A stretch of 64,000 bases of DNA, taken from contig JANEZZ010001632.1 in NCBI GenBank assembly GCA_026122225.1, positions 484,332 through 548,331 of the forward strand, in the 5' to 3' direction. Under the pieces are notes generated by a model. The model searched no databases and had not been told where the DNA came from. It saw only the letters and a list, made by a program, of their open reading frames with translations. Shown in pieces: positions 1 through 11,903 of the stretch (the stretch's first letter is position 1; every line of letters starts with the position of its first letter). A program made the position numbers and the translations under genes. Source of the DNA: Heloderma charlesbogerti (Eukaryota; Chordata; Lepidosauria; Squamata; Helodermatidae).

Positions 1-1589
1 GTATAGACAGGCTGAGCAGAAGATGAGGGTTCACAGTATTAGCATTCCAATGGATTCCCGTTCCCCATCAGAATTCTAGGGAACGGATAGCATAGGCTTT
101 CCAGAGAGCAAAGGCAGCTCCCTGACTTCTTTTCAGACCCAGTTCCAGCACAGACTGACGTCCTGCCACATACCAACTCATCCCCTCCCATTTGCTACTG
201 GGGGGAAGATAAGTAATCTCCACCCATCACTTATGTCTTCTTGGAGCATCCGAGCTCCTGTTGAAGCACGTCCCCAGAATGTTACTAGCTATCAAATGTC
301 CTCTTTTCAGGTCTTAAGAGATATTAAGTCAAGAGATATTAAGTCAAGCCACAGTGACAGCTCTCCTTACAGAAATCTTAGAGTTAAGGATTATGCTATT
401 GGAAGAGATCCTGAATCTCTTTGCAGCCATAGGCATTGTGTTGAAAGGGATCCATGAAAGGTCATTTAGACCAACCCCAAACTGTCATGTTTCATTGTCC
501 TCCCCTTGGCCTTTGCAATCAACAAAACATGGACTAGTAGTTCAAGCTATTGTGGCTTTATCATGCTAAAAGCAAGCCTTTCCACAATGCAGATTCAAGG
601 AAGCTCTCAAACTGCCCCAGGCTTTAAATGACTATTCTAAGATCTCTATTAGGGAAGATAATCCAGAGGGTAGTGAAGTTGCCCATAGACACTAACGGTC
701 AAATCTGCCTAATGGTGATGCCCCTCCCCTAGGGTGGCTCCCTTCTACGTTGGCTTCTAAGAGTGGCTATCCTGGCAGAGTGTCTTAGCCCCATCCCTAA
801 CTCCATCCACTTCAACTTGTGATTTGCTCTGGCATCTCTCAAGTTGCACCCCTCTTCCTCTTCCACCTCAAAAACTTGGGTTCTCATGGTGGGTGGGGGA
901 GGCAGTGACTCAGCCTGGGACATCTGTTTTTCAAGGCCTTGGGATAATTCTCTCCCAATGCTGGAGGCTGTGGGGGAGGTTCCTCCCCTGTTCTCTGATC
1001 TAGGTGTTCTAGCTCTGATTTAGAATCAGAATCCTCAGAACTCTCAATGCGCCTGGGCTCAACTCTGACACAAATCCATAACACATGTTACGCATGGGGG
1101 CCTACAATGTAGTCATTACTTGACACAATGGCCATAACTTAAAAAGCAGCTTGCTGCAGGGATCAACTGATTGCCCAGAGAGTTTCCATAATCCATCCAG
1201 GCTAGGCCACAGAAATGACTCTAGGAGAGTTCTTGAAAGGAGGACAGCTGTCTGTATGGAGAGGCAGCAAGAAATGAAGTTGTGATCAAACATACTTACA
1301 GCTATATTGACTTTATTTCAGTCAAATAAAGCCATTTACTTCACCATATGGCTTGTTTCACCCATGTTTCACCCACTGGTTTCTCTTCACTTGATTTCTG
1401 GACACTCGGTGACTGGCCGTTGAACTGACCACATTGCACTAAGGGATATGAAAGCTCTGTCTCTGGTGGGAGATCTGTGATGGCTCATTCAAGGGACGAA
1501 AATGCATGTGTGAACCATCCCATTTGGATAATGCAGCGTTGTGTATGTCAAACCCTCCGCTGCTCTCAGTTCATCTTGGACAGAGGGAT
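1..1589. other. Unassigned sequence, no gene seen
   Basis: No reading frame here resembles a known protein and no repeat boundary is clear. Base composition is ordinary. The right edge is the left target-site copy of the first BovB element. Confidence 0.5.
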
Positions 1590-1600
1590 AACTCTGAAAT

Positions 1601-4600
1601 TGTTGTTGTTCAGTCGTGTCCGACTCTTCGTGACCCCATGGACCATAGCATGCCTGGCCTTCCTGTCCTGCGCTCTCTCCCGGAGTGTGCTCAAGTTCAT
1701 ATTCATTGCATCGGTGATGCTATCTAGCCATCTCATCCTCTGCCGTCCCCTTCTCCTTTTGCCTTCAGTCTTTCCCAGCATCAGAGTCTTTTCCAGAGAG
1801 TTTTCTCTTCACATTAGGTGGCCAAAATATTTCAGCTTCAGCTTCAGTATCTGTTCTTCCAATGAGCACTCAGGGTTGATTTCTTTAGGGTGGACTGATT
1901 TGACCTCCTTGCAGTCCAGGGGACTCGTAAGAGTCTTCTCCAGCACCACAGTTCGAAAGCATCAATTCTTCAGCGCTCAGCCTTCCTTATAGTCCAGCTC
2001 TCACAGCCATACATTACTACTGGGAAAACCATAGCTTTGATTAGACGGACCTTTGTCGGCAAGGTGATGTCTCTGCTTCTTACTAGGCTGTCTAGGTTTG
2101 CCATAGCTTTCCTCCCAAGGAGCAAGTGTCTTTTAATTTCATGGCTACAGCCACCATCTGCGGTGATCTTGGAGCCCAAGAAAGTAAAATCTGTCACTGC
2201 TTCCATTTCTTCCCCTTCTATATGCCAGGAAGTGATGGGGCCAGATGCCATGATCTTAGATTTTTTAATGTTGAGTTTCAAACCAGCTTTTGCACTCTCC
2301 TCTTTCACCCTCAACAAGAGGCTCTTTAGATCCTCTTTGCTTTCTGCCATTAGGGTGGTATCGTCTGCATATCGGAGGTTGTTGATAATTCTCCCAGCAA
2401 TCTTAATTCCGACCTGTGATTCATCCAACCCGGCGTTTCTCATGATGTACTCTGCATATAAGTTAAAAAAGCAGGGCGACAATATGCAGCCTTGTCGTAC
2501 TCCTTTCCCAATTTTGAACCACTCGGTTGTTCCATGTCTGGTTCTTACTGTTGCTCCTTGACCCTCGTACAGGTTTCTCAGGAGACAGGTAAGGTGGTCT
2601 GCTACTCGCATCACTTTAAGAATTTGCCAGAGTTTGTTGTGATCCACACAATCAAAGGCTTTAACGTAGTCAATGAAGCAGAAATAGACATTTTTCTGGA
2701 ATTCTCTTGCTTTCTCCATGATCCAGTGAATGTTGGCGATTTGATCTCTAGTTCCTCTGCCTCTTCGAAACCCAGCTTGTACTTCTGGTAGTTCTTGGTT
2801 CGCATACTGCTGAAGCCTAGCTTGTAGGATTTTGAGCATCACCTTGCTGGCATGTGATATGAGCGCAATTGTACGGTAGTTTGAACACTCTTTGGCGTTG
2901 CCCTTCTTTGGAATTGGAATGTAAACTGACCTTTTCCAGTCTTGTGGCCACTGTTGAGTGTTCCAAATTTGTTGGCATATTGTGTTCAGCATTTTAACAG
3001 CATCATCTTTTAGGATTTTAAATAGCTCAGCTGAAATAGTGTCATCTCCGCTAGCTTTGTTGTTAGTAATGCTTCCTAAGGCCCACTTGACTTCACTCTT
3101 AAGGATGTCCGGCTCAAGTTCAGTGACCGCACTATCATGGCTATCAGGGACATTCAGATCTTTCCTGTATAGTTCTTCTGTGTATTCTTTCCACCTCTTC
3201 TTAATCTCATCTGCTTCTGTTAGGTCCCTGCCTTCTTTTTCCTTTATCATGCCCGTCTTTGCACAAAACGTTCCCTTGAGATCTCCAATTTTCTTGAAGA
3301 GATCTCTAGTCTTTCCCATTCTGTTGTTTTCCTCGATTTCTTTGCATTGTTCATTTAAGAAGGCCTTCTTGTCTCTCCTTGCTATTCTCTGGAAATCTGC
3401 ATTCAGTTGGATATATCTTCCCCTTTCTCCCTCGCTTTTCGCTTCCCTTCTTTCCTCAGCTACTTGTAAAGCCTCATCAGACAGCCAGTTTGCTTTCTTG
3501 CATTTCTTTTTCTTTGGGATGGATTGAGTTGCTGCCTCCTGAATGTTTTGGACCTCTGTCCATAGTTCCTCAGGCACTCTGTCTATCAGGTCTAATCCCT
3601 GAAATCTATTCCTCACCTCCACTGTATATTCATAAGGGATATGATTTAGGTCATACCTGAATGGTTTAGTGGTTTTCCCTACGTTCTTCAATTTAAGCCG
3701 AAATTTTGCAACAAGAAGCTCATGATCTGAGCCACAGTCAGCTCCAGGTCTTGTTTTTACTGACTGTGTAGAGCTTCTCCATCTTTGGCTGCAAAGGACA
3801 TAATCAATCTGATTTCGATATTGACCATCTGGTGATGTCCATGTGTAGAGTCGTCTCTTGTGCTGTTGGAAAAGAGTGTTTGCTATGATCAGCGTGTTCT
3901 CTTACCAAAACCCGATTAGCTTTTGTCCTGCTTCATTTTGTACACCAAGGCCATGCCTGCCTGTTATCCCGGTGATTTCTTGACTTCCTACTTTAGCATT
4001 CCAATCCCCTATGATGAAGAGGACATATTTCTTTGGTGTTAGTTCTAGAAGGTGTTGTAGGTCTTCATAGAACCGATCAACCTGAGCTTCTTCGGCCTCA
4101 GTGGTTGGGGCATAGACTTGAATTACTGTGATGTTGAATGGTTTGCCTTGGATTCGTACTGAGATCATTCTATCATTTTTGAGATTGTACCCCAGTACTG
4201 CTTTTGCCACCCTTTTGTTGACTATGAATGCTACTCCATTTCTTCTAAGGGATTCTTGCCCACAGTAGTAGATATGATGGTCACCTGAATTAAATTCGCC
4301 CATGCCTGTCCATTTTAGTTCGCTGATTCCCAAGATGTCGATGTTCAATCTTGCCATCTCATGTTTGACCACCTCCAGCTTACCTTGATTCATTGATCTG
4401 ACATTCCAGGTTCCTAAACAATATTGTTCTTTACAGCCTCGGATTTTCTTTTCACCACCAGACACATCCACAGCTGAGTGTCCTTTCGGCTTTGGCCCAG
4501 CCACTTCACTCTTTCTGGCGCTACTTGGAAATACCCTCTGCTCTTCCCCAGTAGTATATTGGACACCTTCCGACCTGAGGGGCTCATCTTCCGGCGTCAT

Positions 4601-4834
4601 CTCTTTTAGCCTTGTGATACGTTCCATGGGGTTTTCTTGGCAAGAATACTGGAGTGGGTTGCCATTTCCTTCTCCAGTGGACCACATTTTGTCAGAACTC
4701 TCTGCCATGACCTGTCCGTCTTGGGTGGCCCTGCACGGCATAGCTTATGGCTTTACTGAGTTATGCAAGCCCCTTCACCACAACAAGGCAGTGATCCATG
4801 AAGGGGCTCAGTGATCAGGGATCAGTGATCCATG
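1601..4834 (-). mobile_element. Full-length RTE-BovB LINE, copy 1 (inactivated)
   Basis: A complete BovB retrotransposon on the minus strand. The 3' end is at the low coordinate, with a GTT-rich tail (AAC on the element strand). The 5' leader is at the high coordinate and carries a short repeated GATCCATGA/GATCAG stretch not seen in the other copies. The 11-bp sequence AACTCTGAAAT occurs at 1590-1600 and again at 4835-4845, an exact target-site duplication, so both ends are genuine. RTE elements of this type carry one ORF with an AP-like endonuclease and a reverse transcriptase and insert by target-primed reverse transcription. Confidence 0.93.
1970..4741 (-). pseudogene. BovB endonuclease/reverse transcriptase ORF, broken
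   Basis: Same protein as the intact ORF in copy 4. The frame opens at 4741 (MPCRATQDGQ) and stays in register until a stop at 3902-3904, where the Trp-Gln of the intact protein has become Trp-stop. It then continues in the same frame (the next Met at 3691 is exactly 350 codons from the start) to a second stop at 1970-1972, a CGA-to-TGA type change. Past that, a one-base loss near 1890 shifts the remaining C-terminal codons. The endonuclease motifs GTWNVRS and GDWNAK and the RT motif YADD are still readable. It cannot make a full protein as it stands. Confidence 0.92.
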
Positions 4835-4845
4835 AACTCTGAAAT

Positions 4846-5650
4846 ACAACACTGGAAATGCATAGGCCAACGTGTCTTTCCCCATTTGCCCTACTATGAA
4901 CTGGAACAGTAATTGAATTACAGGGTAGCTGAGAGGGCTACCTCTAGTGCTGGGTCCTTTAGCTATCATTTTAGAAGCCTTCAAGGGTGTATGATTTGCC
5001 CCCTCCGTCTATTCAACAACACCCCCACCCCACCCTGATGGTCTCCCTGCCTGGATCTCTCCACCCTGTCTAGCTATATGCCTGGCTGTTCTCCAGCTGT
5101 CCCCTGCCGTGTTTACTCAGGCTGTTAATCCAGGTCCACCCACATTCAATACTTGAATGACAGAGGGGTCCTGCCCCTGCCCCCCCATGACTGTTTATAA
5201 AAGGTTATGCAGGGCAAGAGTTGGCTAAAATTAGGAGTCAGGGGCAGGGTTTGTGGATTTCATTCAGGGCCCCTCTACCCACCCTGCTCCATAATTCGAG
5301 CACTGAACTGCAATTCTAGCCCAATACCTTGTCCTGATCTTCCCCCTTAAATTTTTCCATGAAAATGCAATCATTTTACCTCTTCAGAAATAATGCTAAA
5401 AAAGAAAAGAGGCCACTCTCTCTTTCATCCTTATATGTATTATATCTGGTGGCGTTTGTGGAATACTGTTACACTTGACGCAGTGATATTTTAACATGGG
5501 CGCTTGTTATGACAGCTCCCTGCTGGGGAGGCTATTTTTGCTATAGCATTATGTTTGTTACGAGGTTAATCTAATCATTCGCTAGAGAGCTATGCCTGTG
5601 TTTTCATGCATCAGGAATGCAATGGCCTTGTTGTGTACTGCTTAGTACAT
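4846..5650. other. Unassigned sequence
   Basis: No coding frame or repeat recognised. Pyrimidine-rich, with short C runs near 5020 and 5180, grading into AT-rich sequence. Confidence 0.4.
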
Positions 5651-5696
5651 GTCCTTTCCAGGTTGGAGTTCAAACTTCAAACCAGCTGGGACACAC

Positions 5697-5992
5697 AGGG
5701 TTGGATCCAGGATCTGCCTTCCGAGAGAAGAAGGGCTGCACTTGCGGATGGTCCCTCTGCCCAATTTTGGGGGGTCCCCCCTCACCCCACTGCTCACCAC
5801 ATTCAGCAGGGTCACCTGACTCTCTGTGTAGCATTTTCAGGGGGCTGGAGGGGCTGCTGTGGGAAAGAGGCACAGGGAATTCCACTTCTTTCAGACCAGT
5901 GGAATTCCTTCAGACAAGGAAGCTTGCAAGCTTCCTTCAGATAAGGAAGCAGACAAGCTTCCTTCAGACAAGCATAAATCTAGATCCAACTC
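5697..5992. repeat. Interspersed repeat with GTTGGATC ends
   Basis: Begins GGGTTGGATCCAGGAT and ends CTAGATCCAAC, short inverted ends. A second copy is at about 31720-31963, sharing the CTCACC..ATTCAGCAGGG and CTGACTCTCTGTGTAGCA..TTCAGGGGGCTGG blocks. This copy contains an extra stretch at about 5906-5975 in which CTTCCTTCAGA(C/T)AAGGAAG is repeated about three times, itself partly palindromic. Probably a small non-autonomous DNA element; the superfamily is not determined. Confidence 0.6.
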
Positions 5993-6050
5993 TGAAAGTG
6001 GTAATGTTTGTCCTCCTGGGCAGTTCAGTGAAGTTTTATTGTATCACCAA

Positions 6051-6073
6051 CACACACACACACACACACACAC
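6051..6073. repeat. (CA)n microsatellite
   Basis: Uninterrupted CA dinucleotide run of about 11 units. Confidence 0.95.
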
Positions 6074-6197
6074 CTTTAAAGTGATGGATGTCCCAAAGGG
6101 ATGTCTAAGGCTACCAGAAGAACCGTGGTCCTACATGAGAGTGGCAGAGCATATGGAGCCGCAGGTGATGCATCCTAAAGAGCCTAGTAGTGTTTGG

Positions 6198-6612
6198 TAA
6201 GGATGCATGAGGAATTCATTTCAGTTTGTTTTTGATCAGGATTTAACCCAGTTTGCGCCTTCTGGACTGAACATGGACTCAGACACAATCTGCAGACAAA
6301 GTCCGTACATTTCTGACCTTGCAGTGTGATTCGTGGACCCCCCCAAAATGTGTTTGATAGCGTGCACACATTTGAAAAATGCATGGAAAAATGCGTACTT
6401 TTGAAAAATGCCCACAAATACTCTTTATTAAATGGGAGAAGAATGCGTATATTTCAAAAATGTGCACTATTGATGTGTATGTTTGGAAAAATACACATGA
6501 AAATATACATGGATTTTCATGCTGCAAGAAAAGAAAAAGCTCACAATCTGCTTCAAGGTGGAATTCGGAGGACTTGTATAAGCTCGAGTTTTTGCTGATT
6601 TGCACATCCCTA
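6198..6612. mobile_element. hAT-type non-autonomous element, group R
   Basis: Starts TAAGGATG (one change from TAGGGATG) and ends CATCCCTA. It is flanked by GTGTTTGG at 6190-6197 and GTATTTGG at 6613-6620, a 7 of 8 match. The interior is AT-rich with alternating TTTGAAAAATG and complementary tracts, and has no ORF of interest. An older insertion by its mismatches. Confidence 0.8.
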
Positions 6613-6992
6613 GTATTTGGTGCCTAATGACTCGGTGCTTGCACAGGAGGAACCTTTCCTTTTTTTCCTAGCTGAGGGGTAGATCTTGATCGACATGAGA
6701 TGGGTGTGTGTGTGTGAAATGAATAGCGGCAGCTCTCAAGCCAAGCAGAAAACAGCCTGCCTTCTTAGTTTTGGCCCCTTACCCTAAGAGTTTACTCCTT
6801 AACCTGGGGACCCTGAGAAGGAAGCTAACACTCTGAAGCTGTGTGTCATACTCTGAGAGCTGGTGACCCTAGGTCTATAATGTATGCATTGCAGCCACAC
6901 CTATTTTCCCAGGAGAGTCCCTATTTTCTGGATGTCTCACCTGATAAATCAATTATCTGGGCTGATATGTTCTGGGCACCCTTTAAAAACAT

Positions 6993-7012
6993 TTGTGTGT
7001 GTGTGTGTGTGC
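6993..7012. repeat. (GT)n microsatellite
   Basis: Short GT run followed by GCGTGCACGCATGTGC. Confidence 0.9.
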
Positions 7013-7138
7013 GTGCACGCATGTGCAGTAAGATACACTAGCTTCCCTTCCATCCAACCTCACAGAAACTGCCTGTCCAAATAGTAAATGTTCCTAAGTG
7101 TGCTTGAGTTGCAGCTATTCTATCTAGTCAATCAGAGC

Positions 7139-7483
7139 TAGGGATGTCATGGGAGTCTGAGGGGGGGGGTGTCTAGTGGCTTTCCCCCACTCAGCCTCCT
7201 GGAGTCTGTGGGCCACTGCCACTTACCTACCCCTGTTCGGCTCCCTGGACGAGCCATTGGATGGTCCATGGGTGCCCAGCAAGCGGCTGCCCAACCCCTC
7301 AGTGAGCTGCCATTTTGCGTAAAAATGGCAGCTCGTTGCTTTACCTAAAAGGCCTTTTATGCAAATGGAAGCCATAAAGCAGCCATTTATGTAAGATTAC
7401 AGGGAGTCAAACATTGGTGGGTAAGTGGCAGCAGTCCGGCGAGCAGTGTGCGGGGTGTGCGTGGGGTGGTTCGTCCATCCCTA
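7139..7483. mobile_element. hAT-type non-autonomous element, group M
   Basis: TAGGGATG at the left, CATCCCTA at the right. Flanks are ATCAGAGC (7131-7138) and ATCAGAAT (7484-7491), 6 of 8 identical. The centre holds GCCATTTTGCGTAAAAATGG, a hairpin shared with the other group M copies, followed by alternating forms of GCCATTTATG. The right end reads TAGGGATGGACGAACCACC on the other strand, as in the starts of the other members. Confidence 0.85.
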
Positions 7484-7491
7484 ATCAGAAT

Positions 7492-8146
7492 GACTGTGAG
7501 ATTAAATACTCTATTCAACAGCTTAAAGTTTTAACAAAGGAAACTGTTCCCTAAGCTTGTGCAAGGCAGGCTATTGCAGAGTAAATGACAGCAGACAGAG
7601 AAAAGACTTCTGCAATGTCTAATAACTGGGCAGGACAGGGGGGGCAAACAGACCATCACCCTCGGTGTGAGAATAAGGGTTACTAAAATAAGTACACCAG
7701 AGTGTCCCTATCTACATCTGTAAAGCATTGGAGAGTAGGCGACATCTGTTTTCTGAGCCTATGCATAAGGTCAATTAAAACTTTCCGTAGTAACCTCACT
7801 ATGGCTTTCTCTACAGCAGGGGAGTGTTGCTCAAGGTTTGATGTGAATTGTTATCAGATGAGATCAGACAAGATGTGCCAACTTTTGATTTCAAACATTC
7901 TGCATCCTGGGCAGGGTCCAGGGCAGGACAGTGGTGGTGGAGTCTGGGGGACTCTAATGGGAGCAGCACTGAGAGCAAAAGCTTTCCATTTGCTTCTGTG
8001 GTGGCAGCTGTCAGATACAGTGGGCTGAGTATGGATTTGCATTGTAGTGCAGGGAAGTGGCTGTCCCTACAGTTGCCCCTGCCAAGTTGCCTCATTCCCC
8101 TGCCATCTCTTTATCCTGCTGCCTTGGCCCAACAGAGGAGCTAGAC
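7492..8146. other. Unassigned sequence
   Basis: AT-rich to mixed composition. Several overlapping short frames around 7850-8140 on both strands have no protein-like character. No repeat boundary found. Confidence 0.4.
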
Positions 8147-8300
8147 CAGGAGTCCCCAACCTTTTTTGGAACCCATGGGCACATTTAGGAATTTGAGAAA
8201 CTGCTGTGGGTACCACCACAAAATGGCTCCCACAGAGGACGTGACTAATCACAGACTGGCTGCCGTGGGGTCCTGGCTAGTCAAAAGTGAGCTAAAGAGG
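8147..8300. repeat. Fragment of a CAGG(G/A)GTCCCCAACC-type hAT repeat
   Basis: Starts CAGGAGTCCCCAACC and shares CATGGGCACATTTAGGAATTTGAG and ACAAAATGGCT with a second copy at 40116. Typical left end of an old hAT-like interspersed repeat. The right end is lost in the following minisatellite. Confidence 0.55.
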
Positions 8301-8307
8301 TGGGGTG

Positions 8308-8590
8308 GGGGAGAGAAATCATGAGGCTAGACGCTGGGAGGAGGAAATAGCAAGGCTAGAGGCTGGGAGGGGGAGAAACAGCAAGGTAAAGAAGTGGGGG
8401 GAGACAAATACTGAAGCTAGAGGTTGGAAGTGGAGAGAAACAGCGAGATAATGGGTGAGAGGGAGAGGAAGAACAGGTCTTGGGGCCAGGAACGGAAAGA
8501 AGGCCAGGGATTGAGAAGGAACAGTGAGGAAAGGGATTGGGGGAAATAGTGAGGCTATGTCTGGGAGCGGGAAGAGGGAGGGAGAGCAAA
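8308..8590. repeat. Degenerate purine-rich minisatellite, about 31-bp unit
   Basis: Units built on GAAACAGCAAGGCTAGAGGC followed by TGGGAGGGG recur about every 30-32 bp, about nine times, increasingly degenerate to the right. Nearly pure purine on the plus strand. It directly follows a hAT-like fragment and may have grown from its interior. Confidence 0.65.
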
Positions 8591-9502
8591 GGGTTAAATT
8601 CTGTGTGGAGGGAAGATGAGGCAGGGCCAGGAAGCAATTCTTTCCTTCTCTGCCTGCCCGCCAACCACTGATCTGCAGCAGGTTCAGGAACAGGAAGGAG
8701 AACCTGGCACCCTAACACTTTTCAAGTCCTGTATTAAAAATAATTTTTTGAAGGGGCAGGGAGGAGAGAGCTTTGTGGTTGCTACTGGAGGAGGTCCCTT
8801 CAGCTGGATACATACCCTGATGTTTCTCACACAGCACCAAGTAAAATGGTGCATGGGACTGAGTCCAACAGGGGTGCAGAACTCGTTTTCAGTGGAGGGC
8901 CGGATGCCCCCCCCCCGCAATCCTCCTCAGGCCGTATGAGGTCAGGAGGGTGGGGTCACATCCCCTGGCCCAAGCACTGGGGTGATCTCCCACCTGGCAC
9001 TTGGGCCCGGGACCAAGCTTCGCTGCATGCAGGCTTTCCGCATGCAGCAAAACTGAGCCAGGCTAGTCCCTGTTATGGGAGTGCCCGACCTTCACATGAC
9101 CTGCCTCCTTCCTGCAATGGGAGAAGGAGGTGAGGTGTGTGAAGGAGAAGCAGCTGAGTCCCTTTGCTTCTCTGACAGAGGAGCAAAAAGGACTCAGCCC
9201 CATTGCCTGCCCCATTGTGGGAAGGAGGCAGAGTGGGCTAAGCAGAAGGGGACTCACTTGAGCACAACCAGAGAGGTTGCTTTTCCTGGGGCGAGGGAGT
9301 CCCAATGTCTGCCCCCCCCCCAATTGCCAGTGCTAACTCCAAGAGCAGAGATAGCTGCAGGGAGTAGGGGTGGCGGGACCTGGCTGCTCTTCCCAGCAAG
9401 GGTGAGTCTCAACACCGGCTGCTTGACCTGGTGTATGGTAGCTTCCTGCATTCCTAATGGAGAATAACTAAGAGTAGAATCACATGGTGCAGATTTTCCT
9501 AG
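8591..9502. other. Unassigned GC-rich sequence
   Basis: Mixed to GC-rich stretch with G and C runs (8908-8916, 9311-9320). Overlapping frames on both strands are uninformative. Around 8870 a GTGCAGAACT..GAGGGCCGGATGC block resembles the edge of another old hAT repeat, but no partner end is visible. Confidence 0.4.
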
Positions 9503-9510
9503 ATTGTGTG

Positions 9511-9730
9511 CAGTGGAGGCTGGTGGCTCCAATTTCAGTGGGGCTATAAATCCATTCTGGATTTCGGTCAGAGCCAGCCAGAATTCTAAAGGAGCTATTC
9601 CAGGTGTTGAGGCCTATCCACAAAATAGGTTCAGGGCCTTGGATAGCTCCTGTATTGTTCTGGCTGGTTGTGACTGAAACCTGGAATGGATTCACAGCCC
9701 CACTGAAATCAGAGCCACCAGGCTCCACTG
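9511..9730. mobile_element. Foldback hAT-type MITE, CAGTGGAGGC family
   Basis: Long terminal inverted repeats: CAGTGGAGGCTGGTGGCTCC at the left is mirrored by GGAGCCACCAGGCTCCACTG at the right. TSD is ATTGTGTG (9503-9510) and ATTGTATG (9731-9738), 7 of 8. The two arms pair along most of the length (AGGAGCTATTCCA versus TGGATAGCTCCT). A second copy is at 17991. Confidence 0.88.
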
Positions 9731-9738
9731 ATTGTATG

Positions 9739-11247
9739 TAGCATTTCAGATTGAGATGAGGGAAAGGGCTTAAATGTGATTGCTTCCCTATGCAGGGGCA
9801 GGGGGGATGACCATGCGCTTAGAAAACTAGCATGTCAGGGGAAGGGCTCCAGGCTAGGCTTCTGTCCTGTGAACTAGTTACCTGTCTACTCTACAGTGAA
9901 GTGGGGGTTGGTGGGAGGTTGGATGATCCTTCTGCTTGGAGTCTAAAGCAGAACAGCCCAGGAAAAGCTGGACCACATCATTCTGTTGCATGTATTCATC
10001 AGCTTTTATTCAATTATTCTCTTTTGCAGGAAATCCCCTACAAAGGCTTTCAGTTTTGGCCTTTTCTAGGAACATTATCAGACTACATGAGCTGTAAAAG
10101 AATCTGGCAACCCTGTATTCCAGGCAACACCAGAATGAGAAGTCCTGATAGGAATATTTTGCCTGGCAATGATATCCCAGGATGGACCCAACTCAAAGGC
10201 TTAGATTCCATTCCAACAACTCCCTTAGCAATGGAAAAACTTCATACCCAGACAATGTGGCTCAGTCCCACCTCTAATTGAAACTGTCCGAGTGAAATTG
10301 TTTACATTTCCTATTGAATAAGGGAGCGTGTGTCGCAAGGCATATTTCTCCTCCCCCCCCCAACATCAGAACTAGAGAGAGAGAGAGAGAGAATTTGAGA
10401 AGGAAAATTGTTAAAAGGCACAAAAATAAAGATGCTGACATTTAGCAGAATCCATTTGGTTAGCAATGGTTGGAAGTGAAAATATTTGTGAAGGAAGGAC
10501 ATTGTGTGGATTATATTTTCCCTATTAATAATCATGTCCTCTCCCTGTCTCTCCTATTTTGAAAGGCACATTAAGGAAGGAAAGCTCTTTTGTTGTTGTC
10601 TCTAAAGCAGCTGTTTTAAATAACAGCTATTTCAAGGGTATGTGTTCCAGGTCATGGCATCACATCCGTTTGCCTGCAGCTGCAGATGGCAGTTCTGTGA
10701 CACTGAAAAAGGAGAGAAAACTCACACAGGGAGCGTTAAAAGAAACACATTTGTCCCATAAAAGCATTAATAAACCCCAAAATAAATCAGAATATTCGGA
10801 AATAGAAAAAGGTCCCATTTCCAGCTTTGGGCTTCATACTATTACAGTTACAAAGGTTGGTTTGATATTAGTGTCTTTGAAAAGCAGCACCACAGAGCTC
10901 CACCATCTGTTGGGAAGGGGCGGGGGATAGTTTCTTGTGTTGGAGATGGCTCCGTGGTACAGATTTTTTTGCATCCTATTTTTATAGTTTTGATAAGTAA
11001 TTTTCCACTCAGCAGGCACAGGCACTTTCATCATTAAAACGAAAGCTTTTTACATGTGCACAGGCACATGTAAAGGTTAATACAAACAGACATCGTTGAA
11101 GTGGCAACCGAACATTGTGCATATGTAACCACTTGGCAAGCTGCTCATGTGGACGGATAGATGACCATTCTAGCACATAATTGTCCTTGCTTGGCAAAAC
11201 CATGCTTACTACTTGGTAGCATGATTCAGGCTATGAAGCTACCATGG
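9739..11247. other. Unassigned sequence
   Basis: Ordinary AT-leaning sequence, including a 149-residue open frame at 9832-10281 (+) with no recognisable domain, biased composition or signal peptide; I treat it as chance. A GA run lies at about 10374-10391. Confidence 0.45.
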
Positions 11248-11255
11248 AGCAAGAG

Positions 11256-11672
11256 TAGGGATGGACAGACTCACTCATGCCCAGCTTCAGCAGGCGGTCG
11301 CTGAGCTGCTGCCACCACCCGCCCTTGCGCACCTGACGAAGCTGTGAGCTGCTGCCTGTCCACCTAGCAAACCACCATTGTGCACAATGATGGCGGTTCT
11401 GGTGCTTCCGCGTAGGTAACATTGCATAATTGGTGGCCATAAAGGGACTGTTTACAAACATCACAGGCAAGAACGCTCCAATTACGCAGCATTACCTACT
11501 TGGAATGGTGGCTCGCTAGGAGGATGGGGCAGTTGCCAGGTGCTCACCAAACTGCGGGGCACTTGCCAAGAGGGTCTGCGAGCACCCTGCAGTTCAGCGA
11601 GTAGGGTCTGGAAGGGTGGGCAAAGGGGAGCCCATCGGACTCCACCCTCCATGGACTCTTGTAACATCCCTA
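11256..11672. mobile_element. hAT-type non-autonomous element, group M
   Basis: TAGGGATGGACAGACTCACT to ACATCCCTA, with TSD AGCAAGAG (11248-11255) and AGCAAGAC (11673-11680). The internal hairpin here is ACCACCATTGTGCACAATGA. The terminal 18 bases match the copies at 28931 and 53292. Confidence 0.88.
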
Positions 11673-11903
11673 AGCAAGACCAGGCCTTATCAAGTAGCTG
11701 CATATATTTCTTAACAAGGCACCATATGGAAAGAAGCCTCCCACTGGTGGTAGTGGCTGCTGGGTCCCCCAAGTCATTCTAAGCAGCAATGCCTGGAAGT
11801 CTCTTTCGTGATCTCCCCTTGCCTCACACTTCAGGGAAGGGAAGAGCCTCTGCTGCTATTCACTCACCCGCTGGTGCCACAGCACCTCACTCTTTCTTTT
11901 TTG

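Noticed and set aside
9832..10281. 149-residue frame as a possible host exon or gene
   Set aside because: No domain, no splice context I can defend, and the composition looks random.
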